Source: a virus
IMG/VR virus record: IMGVR_UViG_3300020583_000224
Location: 1-64,000 of that record
Strand: one strand, 5' to 3'
Length of the DNA: 64,000 bases
In this document: piece by piece, positions 37,213 through 45,165 of the stretch
Layout: each line of letters opens with the position of its first letter
Position numbering within the stretch: the first letter of the stretch is position 1
Notes under the pieces: model-generated
Database searches by the model: none
What the model saw: only the letters and a program-made list of their open reading frames with translations
What the model was told of the DNA's origin: nothing
Translations under genes and position numbers: made by a program

Positions 37213-37676
37213 GCAACCGGAAGATCCCCCTGCCGGGCGGCGTCCTGAACCCGGTCGTCGCCGAGTTGAAGGCCCGCCGTATCCGCGCGGGCCTGACTCA
37301 GCGCGCTGTTGCGGAGCGTATGGGGTGCACGCAGGTCGCGTTCAGCCGCTGGGAGTCAGGCACGCGCGACCCGGACCTGCCGACGACCCAGCGTTGGGCC
37401 ACAGTGCTCGGCCTGGGGCTGTACGTGGAGTCGCTGGATGTCCTCGGCGCCGGGGACATGGCGGAGGCGTACGGCCGGGGCTGGGAGGCGTGTGCCGCGG
37501 CGGTTGCGGCAGCAGTGAAGCGGGGCGACGCCACGCCTGCATGCTCCGAGTGCGGCGGCCGTCCGAAGCGCGGCCTGGTCAAGTCCGAGAACGACCAGAC
37601 GTGGCAGTGCGACGGCTGCTACACGGACTTGGCCGGGCGGCTGCCGGACCACACGAGCTCGGATGGTGCGTCATGA
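37209..37676 (+). CDS. XRE HTH protein with zinc ribbon
   Basis: A 155-residue protein. The HTH at about 20-75 (AELKARRIRAGLTQRAVAER, CTQVAFSRWESGTRDPDL) is a standard Cro/CI fold. The C-terminal CSECGGR and CDGC form a zinc ribbon. It begins in GTGA with the HIT gene. It is a transcription regulator with an added metal-binding tail. Confidence 0.7.
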   Translation: MSNRKIPLPGGVLNPVVAELKARRIRAGLTQRAVAERMGCTQVAFSRWESGTRDPDLPTTQRWATVLGLGLYVESLDVLGAGDMAEAYGRGWEACAAAVAAAVKRGDATPACSECGGRPKRGLVKSENDQTWQCDGCYTDLAGRLPDHTSSDGAS

Positions 37677-37999
37677 CCTGGACCGCGCTGGTCGGCGCTG
37701 CGGGCGCGTGGATCGGGACGTTCGCGTGCATCCCGCCGACGTGGCGGGTCGTGCGGCGCCAGTCCGCCCGCGACTACTCGTGGTGGGGGGCTGCGGGCTC
37801 AATGCTGGCGATGACGTGCACCCTCATCTACCTGGGATCGCTCGGCAACTGGCTTGCCGTGACCGCGCAGGCCGCGTGCTACGTCGCGTATCTCGTGATC
37901 GTGGTGGTGAAGTGGCGCACCGAGCGGGCGCGCAAGGCTTCGGAGTCGGCCGGCGAGTTGCGGCCGGTCGCGGACGACAGCGCGGCAGTGACAGCGTGA
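37673..37999 (+). CDS. three-helix SemiSWEET/PQ-loop-like membrane protein
   Basis: A 108-residue protein with three hydrophobic helices (about 5-22, 38-58, 63-85). The loop IPPTWRVVRRQSARDYSWWG matches the PQ-loop that follows helix 1 of SemiSWEET half-transporters (normally PQ; here PP). SemiSWEETs dimerise to pass sugars. In a phage it may alter sugar flux or use the fold for another purpose. It is coupled by ATGA/GTGA to neighbours. Confidence 0.5.
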   Translation: MTWTALVGAAGAWIGTFACIPPTWRVVRRQSARDYSWWGAAGSMLAMTCTLIYLGSLGNWLAVTAQAACYVAYLVIVVVKWRTERARKASESAGELRPVADDSAAVTA

Positions 38000-38166
38000 T
38001 CGGCCTCGAGTCGTACTGCCTGGCCTGCGACCGCCAGCTCGCCCCGCCCGCCGTGTACCGCCGCGAGCGTGGGCCATTCCTGCACGTGCCGGTAATCCTC
38101 GGCTTGCTGTGGGTCGCGGTCGTGCTCGGGATTCCGGCGCTGATCGTCGCCGAGGTGATGTCGTGA
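37996..38166 (+). CDS. small Cys-motif membrane protein
   Basis: A 56-residue protein with CLAC near the N-terminus and one membrane helix at the C-terminus (VPVILGLLWVAVVLGIPALI). It is followed by a gene of the same plan. Confidence 0.5.
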   Translation: MIGLESYCLACDRQLAPPAVYRRERGPFLHVPVILGLLWVAVVLGIPALIVAEVMS

Positions 38167-38339
38167 CGCGCTACTGCAACGAATGCGGCCACAGGCTGAC
38201 CGCCGTCGAAGCCGCCCGTGCGGACAAGTACGAGAAGACCATCCTGCGGCGCGTGGCCGCCTTGGCGGTCGTGTCCGTCGGCCTCGGGATGACCCTGGCG
38301 TCCCTGATCATCCTCGTGGCCGTTGCGTGGTCGCGATGA
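38163..38339 (+). CDS. small Cys-motif membrane protein
   Basis: A 58-residue protein with CNECGHRLTAVEAA (zinc-ribbon half) and a C-terminal membrane helix (VSVGLGMTLASLIILVAVAW). Its plan resembles the preceding gene; the two may form a heteromeric zinc-bridged membrane complex. Confidence 0.5.
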   Translation: MTRYCNECGHRLTAVEAARADKYEKTILRRVAALAVVSVGLGMTLASLIILVAVAWSR

Positions 38340-38473
38340 CCCGCCGCCGCGCGTCCTACAAGATCCGCTGCTGGCAGATGATCGGGACCGCAGTCGCGGT
38401 CGCGCTGCTCGGGTGCACGGTCACGCTCGCGGCGCACCTGCTCGGGTGGCTTGTCAGCGGGCGATGGTCATGA
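38336..38473 (+). CDS. 45-residue membrane peptide
   Basis: A short basic N-terminus followed by one membrane helix (IGTAVAVALLGCTVTLAAHL). It is the last of four consecutive small membrane genes and stops 2 bp before the end of the convergent reverse-strand gene. Confidence 0.45.
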   Translation: MTRRRASYKIRCWQMIGTAVAVALLGCTVTLAAHLLGWLVSGRWS

Positions 38474-38475
38474 AC

Positions 38476-39018
38476 CTACGGCTCCTGCGGATACAGGTCG
38501 CGTTCGGGCACGAGGCTCGCGTCTCGGGCATGCTCGATGAGGCGGTACGGCCAGAGCGCCGGATCGTCGTCTGGGTACTGGCTGAGCACCTCGCTGACCC
38601 ACTGGGCGCCTTTGCGCTTCTGGAGGCCTGCAGCAAGGTTCTCGACGTGCGCTTTCGGCAGCCCGGCGATGTCGGCAGCCACAGGCGCATGCGTTGCCTC
38701 GGCGGGCGCGGGCTCCGGGACTGTCGAGGATGCGGCTACCGCTTGGCGCGGCGAGCCGGCCGCAATCTTCGGCTTTGCGTCGCGGCCGACGGTCGGTTCG
38801 CGGAGTCGTTCGATGCCGTGGTTGCGACCCAGGCGCCGGAAGACCTCATCCGCGAGTCCGGTGAGTTCGGCCATGTCGGAGACGGTGGCGCCGTTGCGCA
38901 TGTCGCGGACCGCGCGCTCGTCGATCCCCTTGCGCATCTGCTTCACGGTTTCGTGGGCGCGCTTGTATCGCCGGTAGTAGTCGGCGTCTTCGGGGGCGGG
39001 CGTGTACTCGGTGGCCAT
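38476..39018 (-). CDS. reverse-strand HTH regulator with disordered linker
   Basis: A 180-residue protein. The N-terminal 75 residues are helical with an HTH-like segment (RDMRNGATVSDMAELTGLAD). A Pro/Ala-rich linker follows, then a C-terminal helical domain (VENLAAGLQKRKGAQWVSEV). It is divergent from the 39163 gene across three GGCCAAC-N4-GGG sites, so it is the probable binder of these. GTG 39024 is a possible alternative start. Confidence 0.55.
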   Translation of the reverse strand: MATEYTPAPEDADYYRRYKRAHETVKQMRKGIDERAVRDMRNGATVSDMAELTGLADEVFRRLGRNHGIERLREPTVGRDAKPKIAAGSPRQAVAASSTVPEPAPAEATHAPVAADIAGLPKAHVENLAAGLQKRKGAQWVSEVLSQYPDDDPALWPYRLIEHARDASLVPERDLYPQEP

Positions 39019-39043
39019 GGCCACCAGTTTCGCATAACAACTA

Positions 39044-39126
39044 GGCCAACGCCAGGGGCGACGCCTTGGGCAAATCGTTGGCCAACATCTGGGCCTATTG
39101 ACAGGCCAACGCGTGGGCCTGACAAT
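39044..39126. promoter_or_regulatory. three GGCCAAC-N4-GGG sites and a strong + strand promoter
   Basis: Sites are at 39044-39059, 39080-39095 and 39104-39119 (GGCCAAC followed by four bases and GGGCC or GGGGC). A near-consensus promoter, TTGACA (39098-39103), 17-bp spacer and GACAAT (39121-39126), has its spacer filled exactly by the third site plus one base, so a bound protein would block RNA polymerase. This drives the 39163 operon. Confidence 0.75.
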
Positions 39127-39162
39127 GGAGGTGTCAGGGAATGCGAGACCGAGGAGCCGACC

Positions 39163-39597
39163 ATGCTGATCCACCAGATCGCCCGCCACATCGCCACCCA
39201 GGCCAGCCGGCGCGCCAACCGGACCCGCATCGGCTCGCACAAGTCCGTGGGCCGCCTGCGTGCCGTCCTCGCCAGCCTGGCCGCCCGCTGGAACCGCGCA
39301 CACCACCCAGCGCCCTACCTCACCGTCGCCGACTACATGACCGACACCCTGCGTATGGACCGCGAAGACGCCCGCCGCTACGCACCCCCGCTCGGCGGCC
39401 ACGTCCGCAAGGCCTACGCCGCGAAGTTCGGCCACGCCCCGACCGACACCGTTCTCGTCGTCGTCGGACGCGGACCGGCGCTTGCCCACCCCAGGATCGT
39501 GACCGCGACCGCGTACGAGCCGGGCGACATCGCCGTCCTCAACGCCGGGGCTCGTAACTACAAGCGCACCGCCGCCCTCCTGAACGGAGCCTCCTGA
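39163..39597 (+). CDS. basic protein, unknown function
   Basis: A 144-residue, strongly basic protein (IARHIATQASRRANRTRIGS). GAGGAG precedes ATG 39163. It is the first gene of the operon driven by the TTGACA promoter. The C-terminal part (DTVLVVVGRGPALAHPRIVT) is beta-rich. No family was recognised. Confidence 0.55.
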   Translation: MLIHQIARHIATQASRRANRTRIGSHKSVGRLRAVLASLAARWNRAHHPAPYLTVADYMTDTLRMDREDARRYAPPLGGHVRKAYAAKFGHAPTDTVLVVVGRGPALAHPRIVTATAYEPGDIAVLNAGARNYKRTAALLNGAS

Positions 39598-39902
39598 TGA
39601 CCAACACCAGCGTGGCGCCCTACGCCGTCGGCGATCGCGTGTCCGTCGCCTACGAGGCCGACGACGTCTGCGACATTCTGCGCACCGAAGCCACTGTCGT
39701 CGAAGTCAGGCCGGTGACGCCTGCATGGAACCTCAGCCTGCAATGGTGGGAGGTCCGCTGTGCCGGGGTGCCGAACCGCCGCACGGTGACGTGGCTCGTG
39801 GACGCTTCCGGTCGCGATGTCTACCCCTTCCCGAACGCCCAGACACCGGACGGCCTGCCGTGGATCGCCAAGGCCGACCCGATCGGAGCCTCCAATGACT
39901 GA
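39597..39902 (+). CDS. small protein, unknown function
   Basis: A 101-residue beta-rich protein (YAVGDRVSVAYEADDVCDIL, WWEVRCAGVPNRRTVTWLV), possibly a small barrel. It is coupled by TGATG upstream and overlaps the next gene by 8 bp. Confidence 0.5.
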   Translation: MTNTSVAPYAVGDRVSVAYEADDVCDILRTEATVVEVRPVTPAWNLSLQWWEVRCAGVPNRRTVTWLVDASGRDVYPFPNAQTPDGLPWIAKADPIGASND

Positions 39903-40158
39903 GAACCTGCCCGAGCTGGTCCCGCACTGCGAGAAGCACGGCCCGATGACGCTGCGCCCTGCCGCCGTTCAGACGAAAGAGCAACTGTGGTGCGGCGCCT
40001 GGTACGACTGCACGTCCGTCGAGTTCGGCCAGCGGTGCGGCGTCTCGGCCCTGACCGAGTCGAAGGCGTTGCGTGCGCAGCTCGACGAGAAGCGTGCAGC
40101 ACGGGCCGCTCGCGTGGCTGCGGGCACCAACATGCGCACTGCGCTGATCGGAGCCTGA
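39895..40158 (+). CDS. small protein, unknown function
   Basis: An 87-residue protein with HCEKHGPMTLR, WCGAWYDC and RCGVS (possible zinc residues) and a basic helical tail. The operon context is the only clue to function. Confidence 0.5.
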   Translation: MTENLPELVPHCEKHGPMTLRPAAVQTKEQLWCGAWYDCTSVEFGQRCGVSALTESKALRAQLDEKRAARAARVAAGTNMRTALIGA

Positions 40159-40160
40159 CC

Positions 40161-40520
40161 GTGCGCAAGCGCATCGATGTCTTCTGCGACATGTCGTCGC
40201 TCGCCCACCGCATGTCCGACATGCGCGACCGTTCCTGCCCCGAATACCTCGCGGCCGTCCAGGAGATGAACCGGCTGCGCGGCGAACTGTGCCGCGTGCA
40301 GGGCGTCGCCGAGCGGGATATCACGCCGGACGGCTACAACATCTCGGACAGCGCCTACGAGTCGGTCCGGGCGGACTGGATCTACAACCTGAACCAGATC
40401 GACGGCCACAAGTACCTGGACGGCGCGCGGGCGGCATACGCGAAGTGGATCGGGCTGCGCCCCGACCTCACCGAGGGCGACGACTGGTTCGCTGAAGTCG
40501 AGGTGTCCGAGGATGCCTGA
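40161..40520 (+). CDS. helical protein, unknown function
   Basis: A 119-residue protein rich in charged helix (SCPEYLAAVQEMNRLRGELC). GTG 40161 lies 2 bp after the previous stop. No family was recognised. Confidence 0.5.
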   Translation: MRKRIDVFCDMSSLAHRMSDMRDRSCPEYLAAVQEMNRLRGELCRVQGVAERDITPDGYNISDSAYESVRADWIYNLNQIDGHKYLDGARAAYAKWIGLRPDLTEGDDWFAEVEVSEDA

Positions 40521-40716
40521 AAACGAGCCCTTGACCCGCGACGCCTACCTCTATCCGCTTCAGCTGGACATGATGCGCGACCGTCTCGTCGAGCAGGGCG
40601 ACTACCCGGCTGGCATGACGCTGTGCGAGGTCGCGGGGATGAACGGTGACGCCCCGGCCGGGGTGGGCTGCCCGTTCTACGGCGAGGACTTCTGCACCTG
40701 CGACCCGGTCGACTGA
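40513..40716 (+). CDS. small Cys-containing protein
   Basis: A 67-residue acidic protein ending in CPFYGEDFCTCDPVD, a possible metal-binding C-terminus. It overlaps the previous gene by 8 bp and directly precedes the WhiB-like gene. Confidence 0.5.
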   Translation: MPENEPLTRDAYLYPLQLDMMRDRLVEQGDYPAGMTLCEVAGMNGDAPAGVGCPFYGEDFCTCDPVD

Positions 40717-40750
40717 CCACTACTTCCACACCATCTAGGAGGACTTGACC

Positions 40751-41005
40751 ATGAGCGACTGGCGGCACGACGCCGCATGTGTAAATACGGACCCTGAGTT
40801 GTTCTATCCGATTGGATCTACAGGGCCGGCACTTCTTCAGATCGAGGACGCCAAGGCTGTCTGCCGCAGGTGCGTCTCGATCGATGCTTGCCTCCAGTTC
40901 GCTTTGGAGGCCGGGATCAACGAGGGCGTCTGGGGCGGCATGAGCGAGACGGAGCGAAGCGCCTTGAAGCGCCGCGCCGCCCGCGCCCGATCGCGGATGG
41001 CCTGA
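40751..41005 (+). CDS. WhiB-like [4Fe-4S] regulator
   Basis: An 84-residue Wbl protein with the four conserved cysteines C10, C38, C41 and C47 (C-x27-CxxC-x5-C) and the G-V-W-G-G turn (59-63), followed by a basic C-terminal region (LKRRAARARSRMA) for DNA. A strong AGGAGG (40737-40742) supports ATG 40751. WhiB proteins bind sigma factor region 4; phage versions such as WhiBTM4 can block host WhiB2 and cause superinfection exclusion or septation defects. Confidence 0.9.
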   Translation: MSDWRHDAACVNTDPELFYPIGSTGPALLQIEDAKAVCRRCVSIDACLQFALEAGINEGVWGGMSETERSALKRRAARARSRMA

Positions 41006-41006
41006 C

Positions 41007-41282
41007 ATGGCGTCGATCACCCGCGATTTCCCGCTCGCCCAACTTGTGGATTGGGACGTCCCATACTCGGACGACGCGATCCACACGACGAGTGAGTGGT
41101 GCGTGTTCCGCGCGCCTGACGACGGCTTGGTCTACCGGATCGACCTGAGTCCGCAGGCCGCCGAGTGCAACGACATGTACTGGTACGACGACATGCCCCG
41201 GGTGGTGACGGCCGAGCGTGTCGAACTGCGTCAGGCGCTTACCGACGCGTGGACGCCGGTCGAGACCGAGAACGGAGTTTGA
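41007..41282 (+). CDS. small acidic protein, unknown function
   Basis: A 91-residue acidic protein (DMYWYDDMPRVVTAERVELR) one base after the WhiB-like gene. No recognised motif. Confidence 0.5.
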   Translation: MASITRDFPLAQLVDWDVPYSDDAIHTTSEWCVFRAPDDGLVYRIDLSPQAAECNDMYWYDDMPRVVTAERVELRQALTDAWTPVETENGV

Positions 41283-41283
41283 C

Positions 41284-41601
41284 ATGCCTGACTGGACCCC
41301 GGCCGGCACTGACGCGGATCTCGACACGATCCTGGACGGCGAGTTCGCGTGTACTCGCGTGTGGGAGGCGTGGCAGGTCGGCACGATGACGCAGGACGAC
41401 TTCACGCCGATGGCCGAGACCGAGATCGTGAGCGACTTGCTCGCCTGGCGTGACGCGGCTGTGCACGCCGCCATCGAGCGCGCCGTGCAGCGGTTCCGCG
41501 AGAACCCCATGTGGGCCACCGCAGCCTCTTGGAACGGCGCCCAGCAGGCGGCCGAGTGGTTCGCGGCGCTCGCTACTGACCTGAATGGAGACGACCAGTG
41601 A
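41284..41601 (+). CDS. small acidic protein, unknown function
   Basis: A 105-residue acidic helical protein (DLDTILDGEFACTRVWEAWQ). It is joined to its neighbours by one-base spacing and a GTGA overlap. Confidence 0.5.
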   Translation: MPDWTPAGTDADLDTILDGEFACTRVWEAWQVGTMTQDDFTPMAETEIVSDLLAWRDAAVHAAIERAVQRFRENPMWATAASWNGAQQAAEWFAALATDLNGDDQ

Positions 41602-42408
41602 CCCTCACCGACCGCCGCGCCGAAATCGCGGCACGCATTCCCGCAGGCGAGCACCCCTGGCGCCTCGAACCGCGCATCGTAGCCTCCGGGCTCGACGAGT
41701 GGGAGGAAGGGTTCGAGATCTGGACGGCGATCGAGGACGGCGACCACCTTGTTACCGAAGTCCACCACGAGTTCGACCCCGACGATGAGGAGTGCGACGG
41801 CGAGTCGGGCATCGTCTCCGTCCAGATCGACGCCACGCACGACATCCACCCGCAGGCCTCGGCGATCGCGCAATTCATCCTCCACGCCCGCGACGACATG
41901 ACGTGGCTGCTCGCCGAGGTCCAGCGCCTCACCGACGAACTCGACGCCCGCGAGTCGAGCAGCGACCTGGCGGCCACGCGGGAGATCGACCTCCGCGCTG
42001 ACCGCGACGCCCTTGAGGCGAAGCTTGACTCCGCGCTCTCCACCGTCACGGCGCTGACTCAGACGATCCGTGCCATCCCTGACGCCGTCGCGAATGACGC
42101 CGCGAACCTCCGCGCATGCCAGGGCGCAGCGCGACCGCCTCGCTGTCGAACGCAACCAGGCGTTGAGCGACCTTGCCGGCGCGAACGAGCAGCTCGACCA
42201 CCTCGCGGAGCGCGTTGCCGAAGTCAAAGCCGAGCGCGACGAAGCCCGCAAGGTCGCCGCCAGCCTGCTCCACGGCATCGAACTGCACGCCGGCTTCGAC
42301 GCCATCAAGACGCTCAACGTCACCGATCTCCCGGCCTGGGCCACGCCGTGGCTCGCTGCTGAGCGTTACGCCCGTGCCCGTGCCGCCACCGAGGAGACCG
42401 TGTCATGA
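41598..42408 (+). CDS. coiled-coil protein split by a frameshift
   Basis: The frame from GTG 41598 encodes an acidic domain and then a coiled coil (LLAEVQRLTDELDARESSSD, LRADRDALEAKLDSALSTV). Near 42110 the coiled-coil character moves to the next frame (AQRDRLAVERNQALSDLAGA, LDHLAERVAEVKAERDEARK) and runs to 42408. The first frame then turns Arg/Pro-rich and ends at 42362. One protein of about 270 residues is expected if one base is skipped near 42105-42120. Otherwise the second part may start alone at GTG 42070 or ATG 42094. No homopolymer marks the site. Confidence 0.5.
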
Positions 42409-43022
42409 CCGACCTGCCGTTCGACCCCGGCGCCCGGAAGCGTGTCGCCGCGTTCCTTGCAGCCCATGCAGCGCGCAGTGCCGACTATCCGTCAGCCACG
42501 CGTCCCGCCACGAAGCGGCTCGCCACCGTCAGCGCGCCCGGCTCGGATGTCGAGCACGTCTTGACCGACGACGACCTGGACGAGGTTCTGCGCCAGTTGG
42601 CGGACGCGAAGGACCGGGCCGAGATGCTCGCGGAGGCGAGCGCCGTGCACCGCGGGACGATCGACGACCTCGAAGAAGCGCTCGTCGAGGCGCGCGAGGC
42701 CCGAGACGTCTGGCTCGACACGGCGATGAAGCTCAAGGATCGCTGCGCCGATGCTCAGGCCGGGCGCAAGGCGGCCGCGACGGAACTCGCCGCGCTGAAG
42801 GCGACGCGCCCGTGCGGCCGGTCGGCGACGCATCCGCCGCACATGTGGATGAGCGCGCGGCGCGGGGTTCAGTGCGCGGGCTTCGGCGAGTGCGACGTTG
42901 CGCCTGCCGTGGCTGTGGAGCCCGCCCCGAAGCCAGCGCATGCCCCGACCCCGAACGGTCTGCTCTGCACGTGCGGCGAGCCGTTCGGGCACGACGAGCC
43001 GCTGGGTGATCTCGATGTCTGA
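42405..43022 (+). CDS. coiled-coil protein with Cys-rich tail
   Basis: A 205-residue protein. Residues 45-130 are a coiled coil (VLRQLADAKDRAEMLAEASA). The C-terminal part holds HPPHMWMSARRGVQCAGFGE and CTCGEPFGHDE, likely zinc-binding. It follows the split coiled-coil gene in the same layout; the two may be related. Confidence 0.5.
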   Translation: MTDLPFDPGARKRVAAFLAAHAARSADYPSATRPATKRLATVSAPGSDVEHVLTDDDLDEVLRQLADAKDRAEMLAEASAVHRGTIDDLEEALVEAREARDVWLDTAMKLKDRCADAQAGRKAAATELAALKATRPCGRSATHPPHMWMSARRGVQCAGFGECDVAPAVAVEPAPKPAHAPTPNGLLCTCGEPFGHDEPLGDLDV

Positions 43023-43440
43023 CCTGGACCTGCTCGCCGCGTCCCTCAATGACACGACCCGGCATTTGGCCGAGCACATTCAGCGGCGCGCGGAGGAGAT
43101 CGCTGATCCGCAGATCCTCGCGGTCCGGCTGGACGCGAAGGACAAGATCGACCGGTTGCGCAGCGACCACAAGTTTGAGAACCAGCGGAAGGACGACCTG
43201 ATCCGGGAGTTGCGGCGGCAGTTGGATGCGGCTGTCCGCTCCGTTGAGCGCCTGCATACCGAGGTCAAGGAGACCCGCGGAGCCGTGCGCCGTGTCGAGG
43301 TGCTGCATGTGTGGACGAACGAGGACGGCAAGAAGTTCGTGTTCGCCGACGAGTTGTGGACCGCGCTTGCCGAGGCGGGCAGTCCGGCCGCACGGGCGCT
43401 CGCGGAGATCCAGCAGCGGAGGGCCGACGCCGATGCCTGA
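43015..43440 (+). CDS. helical protein, unknown function
   Basis: A 141-residue charged helical protein (IRELRRQLDAAVRSVERLHT). It overlaps both neighbours by 8 bp. No family was recognised. Confidence 0.5.
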   Translation: MSDLDLLAASLNDTTRHLAEHIQRRAEEIADPQILAVRLDAKDKIDRLRSDHKFENQRKDDLIRELRRQLDAAVRSVERLHTEVKETRGAVRRVEVLHVWTNEDGKKFVFADELWTALAEAGSPAARALAEIQQRRADADA

Positions 43441-43705
43441 GCCGTCCATCCAGTTCGCCACGATATTCAGGGGCCTGATCCGGTTCTTCGTCCCGGTCGT
43501 GCTCGCCACCGCGGGGGCCGGGTTCGCCGCCCGCGCGATTTACCACAACACGTCGGCGCAGGCCGTGCTCCTGGTCGTCGCCGGGACTGTCGCGGGCGCG
43601 ATCCTCGGCGCGATCTGGGTGATCAAGCACGTCGAGCAGGACCCCCGGGCCACCGACCGCGAGCAGTGCAACGTACCCGAAACCACCACCAACGAAGGGA
43701 ACTGA
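43433..43705 (+). CDS. small two-helix membrane protein
   Basis: A 90-residue protein with two membrane helices (FFVPVVLATAGAGFAARAI and AVLLVVAGTVAGAILGAIWV) and a charged tail. No family was recognised. Confidence 0.5.
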   Translation: MPEPSIQFATIFRGLIRFFVPVVLATAGAGFAARAIYHNTSAQAVLLVVAGTVAGAILGAIWVIKHVEQDPRATDREQCNVPETTTNEGN

Positions 43706-43707
43706 CC

Positions 43708-44088
43708 GTGTCCGCAGACAACTCCTGGTCGGGCCGCGTCACTATCACGCCGCCGTTGACTTGGCAGGAGTGCAAGGTCTCGCCCGGCGTCGAGGACGTG
43801 AAACTCGACATCCACGAGGAAGACGGGCCCGACGGCCGCATCCTGACTGCCGTAGCCGTGGTTCCCGCGCGCCGGAGCGACTCGTGGTCGGCGCATACCG
43901 GGCAGGAGCTTCAGTTCCTCATCGACTCGCATCCGGGCCACGAGTTCGACGGCTACCTGAGGGTCGACTGGAAGCCCGTGTACGGCGACGGCCAGGTGCT
44001 CGCTGAGCGCTGGACGGTCGTCGAGCGCACGGTCGTGCACGAGGTGGGGCGGCTGGCCTGGGAGCTCGACGGCGGGGACGGTGCCTGA
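43708..44088 (+). CDS. soluble beta-rich protein, unknown function
   Basis: A 126-residue protein with alternating strands (RVTITPPLTWQECKVSPGVE, EFDGYLRVDWKPVYGDGQVL). GAAGGGA precedes GTG 43708. It is coupled to the next gene by TGATG. Confidence 0.5.
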   Translation: MSADNSWSGRVTITPPLTWQECKVSPGVEDVKLDIHEEDGPDGRILTAVAVVPARRSDSWSAHTGQELQFLIDSHPGHEFDGYLRVDWKPVYGDGQVLAERWTVVERTVVHEVGRLAWELDGGDGA

Positions 44089-44360
44089 TGGACAGCGCGA
44101 AGGCGATCGCCGACCTGCGTGCCGCCGTCACGAAGGCGGGCGACACGGCCCGGTTGAACACCCCGATCACGATCACGCTCGACCAGGCGCGGGCGATCCT
44201 GGGCCGCGAGGCGTGGCTGACCGATGCTGTCGTGATGGCGGCAGCGCTGTGGTTCGAGGAGATCAAGGACCCGCGTGAAGCCGACTACGCCTCCGAGTGC
44301 CTGTACGAGACGGCGGAAGACCTCAAGCAGGCCAACCCGCGACTCAAGGGCGGTGCGTGA
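44088..44360 (+). CDS. small helical protein, unknown function
   Basis: A 90-residue protein (KAIADLRAAVTKAGDTARLN; LTDAVVMAAALWFEEIKDPR). Joined to both neighbours by TGATG. No recognised motif. Confidence 0.5.
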   Translation: MDSAKAIADLRAAVTKAGDTARLNTPITITLDQARAILGREAWLTDAVVMAAALWFEEIKDPREADYASECLYETAEDLKQANPRLKGGA

Positions 44361-44530
44361 TGCCCGCGAAGTCCGCCCTGGACCGCCTCACCCAGCTCGT
44401 CGCGGAGCACCCGCACTCGCCGGCGTCCACGCGCGTGTCGCTGACGTTGGGTGAGGTGCGGGACCTGAAGTGGCGGCTCGACTGGCTGGCCGCCGAGTGC
44501 GAGTCGGCGACGGAGAAGGAAGGTGTCTGA
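44360..44530 (+). CDS. 56-residue protein, unknown function
   Basis: A short helical protein (LTLGEVRDLKWRLDWLAAEC) in a TGATG-coupled series with the genes before and after it. Confidence 0.5.
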   Translation: MPAKSALDRLTQLVAEHPHSPASTRVSLTLGEVRDLKWRLDWLAAECESATEKEGV

Positions 44531-44889
44531 TGGCCCGCGAGTACACGCCGACGCGCCGCTGCCCGCACAGACTGTGCGTGCCGCTGCATATCGGCTTCAT
44601 CCTGCCGACGATCATCTTCGTCGTGCTGCTGTTCATGCACGGCACGGGCGGGCAGTCGCTGGGGCAGGCGAGTTTCCTGTGGGGTTTCCTGATCCTGGTC
44701 GGCGTGGTCTGTTATGCGATCGCTCGGATCGTGCACGGCCGGTCGGATAAGGAGCTCGACCGATTGGAGCGCCGCGACAAGGCGCGTCCCAGGGGGCGCC
44801 GTACCATGGACGCGGTCTGCAACACTTGTTGCGGGTTAGGGCGGCTAAGCCGTTGCCTGCCATCCCCTGGGACGCAGGGTCCAGCCTAA
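44530..44889 (+). CDS. two-helix membrane protein
   Basis: A 119-residue protein with two membrane helices (IGFILPTIIFVVLLFMHG and FLWGFLILVGVVCYAIARIV), then a basic segment and a Cys-rich end (CNTCCGLGRLSRC). The last 30 residues look less like coding sequence and may be extended by loss of an earlier stop. Confidence 0.5.
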   Translation: MAREYTPTRRCPHRLCVPLHIGFILPTIIFVVLLFMHGTGGQSLGQASFLWGFLILVGVVCYAIARIVHGRSDKELDRLERRDKARPRGRRTMDAVCNTCCGLGRLSRCLPSPGTQGPA

Positions 44890-45056
44890 CGGTCCATGAG
44901 CAGGCTCTCGTCGGAGTACCGGTCGACGAACGAGAGCTGCCAGTTCGCCGGTAGTTGCTCGCCGCAGTCCGGGTCGGTACAGAGCCACGCGATACGGTTG
45001 CCGTCCACGTCAGCGATGGGGCGTTTCCTGGGCCAGGCCGCTGCCCGCCTTCCCAC
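44886..45056 (-). CDS. small reverse-strand Cys protein (possible)
   Basis: A 56-residue frame whose C-terminal part (IADVDGNRIAWLCTDPDCGE, then QLPANW) reads like real actinobacterial small proteins with a CxxxxC site. Start uncertain: GTG 45056 lacks a clear ribosome site. It overlaps the convergent + strand gene by 4 bp. Confidence 0.4.
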   Translation of the reverse strand: MGRRAAAWPRKRPIADVDGNRIAWLCTDPDCGEQLPANWQLSFVDRYSDESLLMDR

Positions 45057-45165
45057 CTGCGGCGACGCCAGGTGCCTTGCGGGAAACCGCAGGTCGCGTT
45101 GCGCGGTCGGTCGGGGCGGGGGCAAGCATCGGCCCGCCCGCGCCCGCTGCCCGTACGCTGTCTGC

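Noticed and set aside
40917-42344. 475-codon reverse-strand frame over the WhiB-like to coiled-coil genes
   Set aside because: Opposes the clear WhiB-like gene and four coupled genes; no motif in the reverse translation.
44800-44890. tRNA-like or structured RNA at the end of the 44530 gene
   Set aside because: Short GGG/CCC pairings exist but no cloverleaf with a T loop could be drawn.
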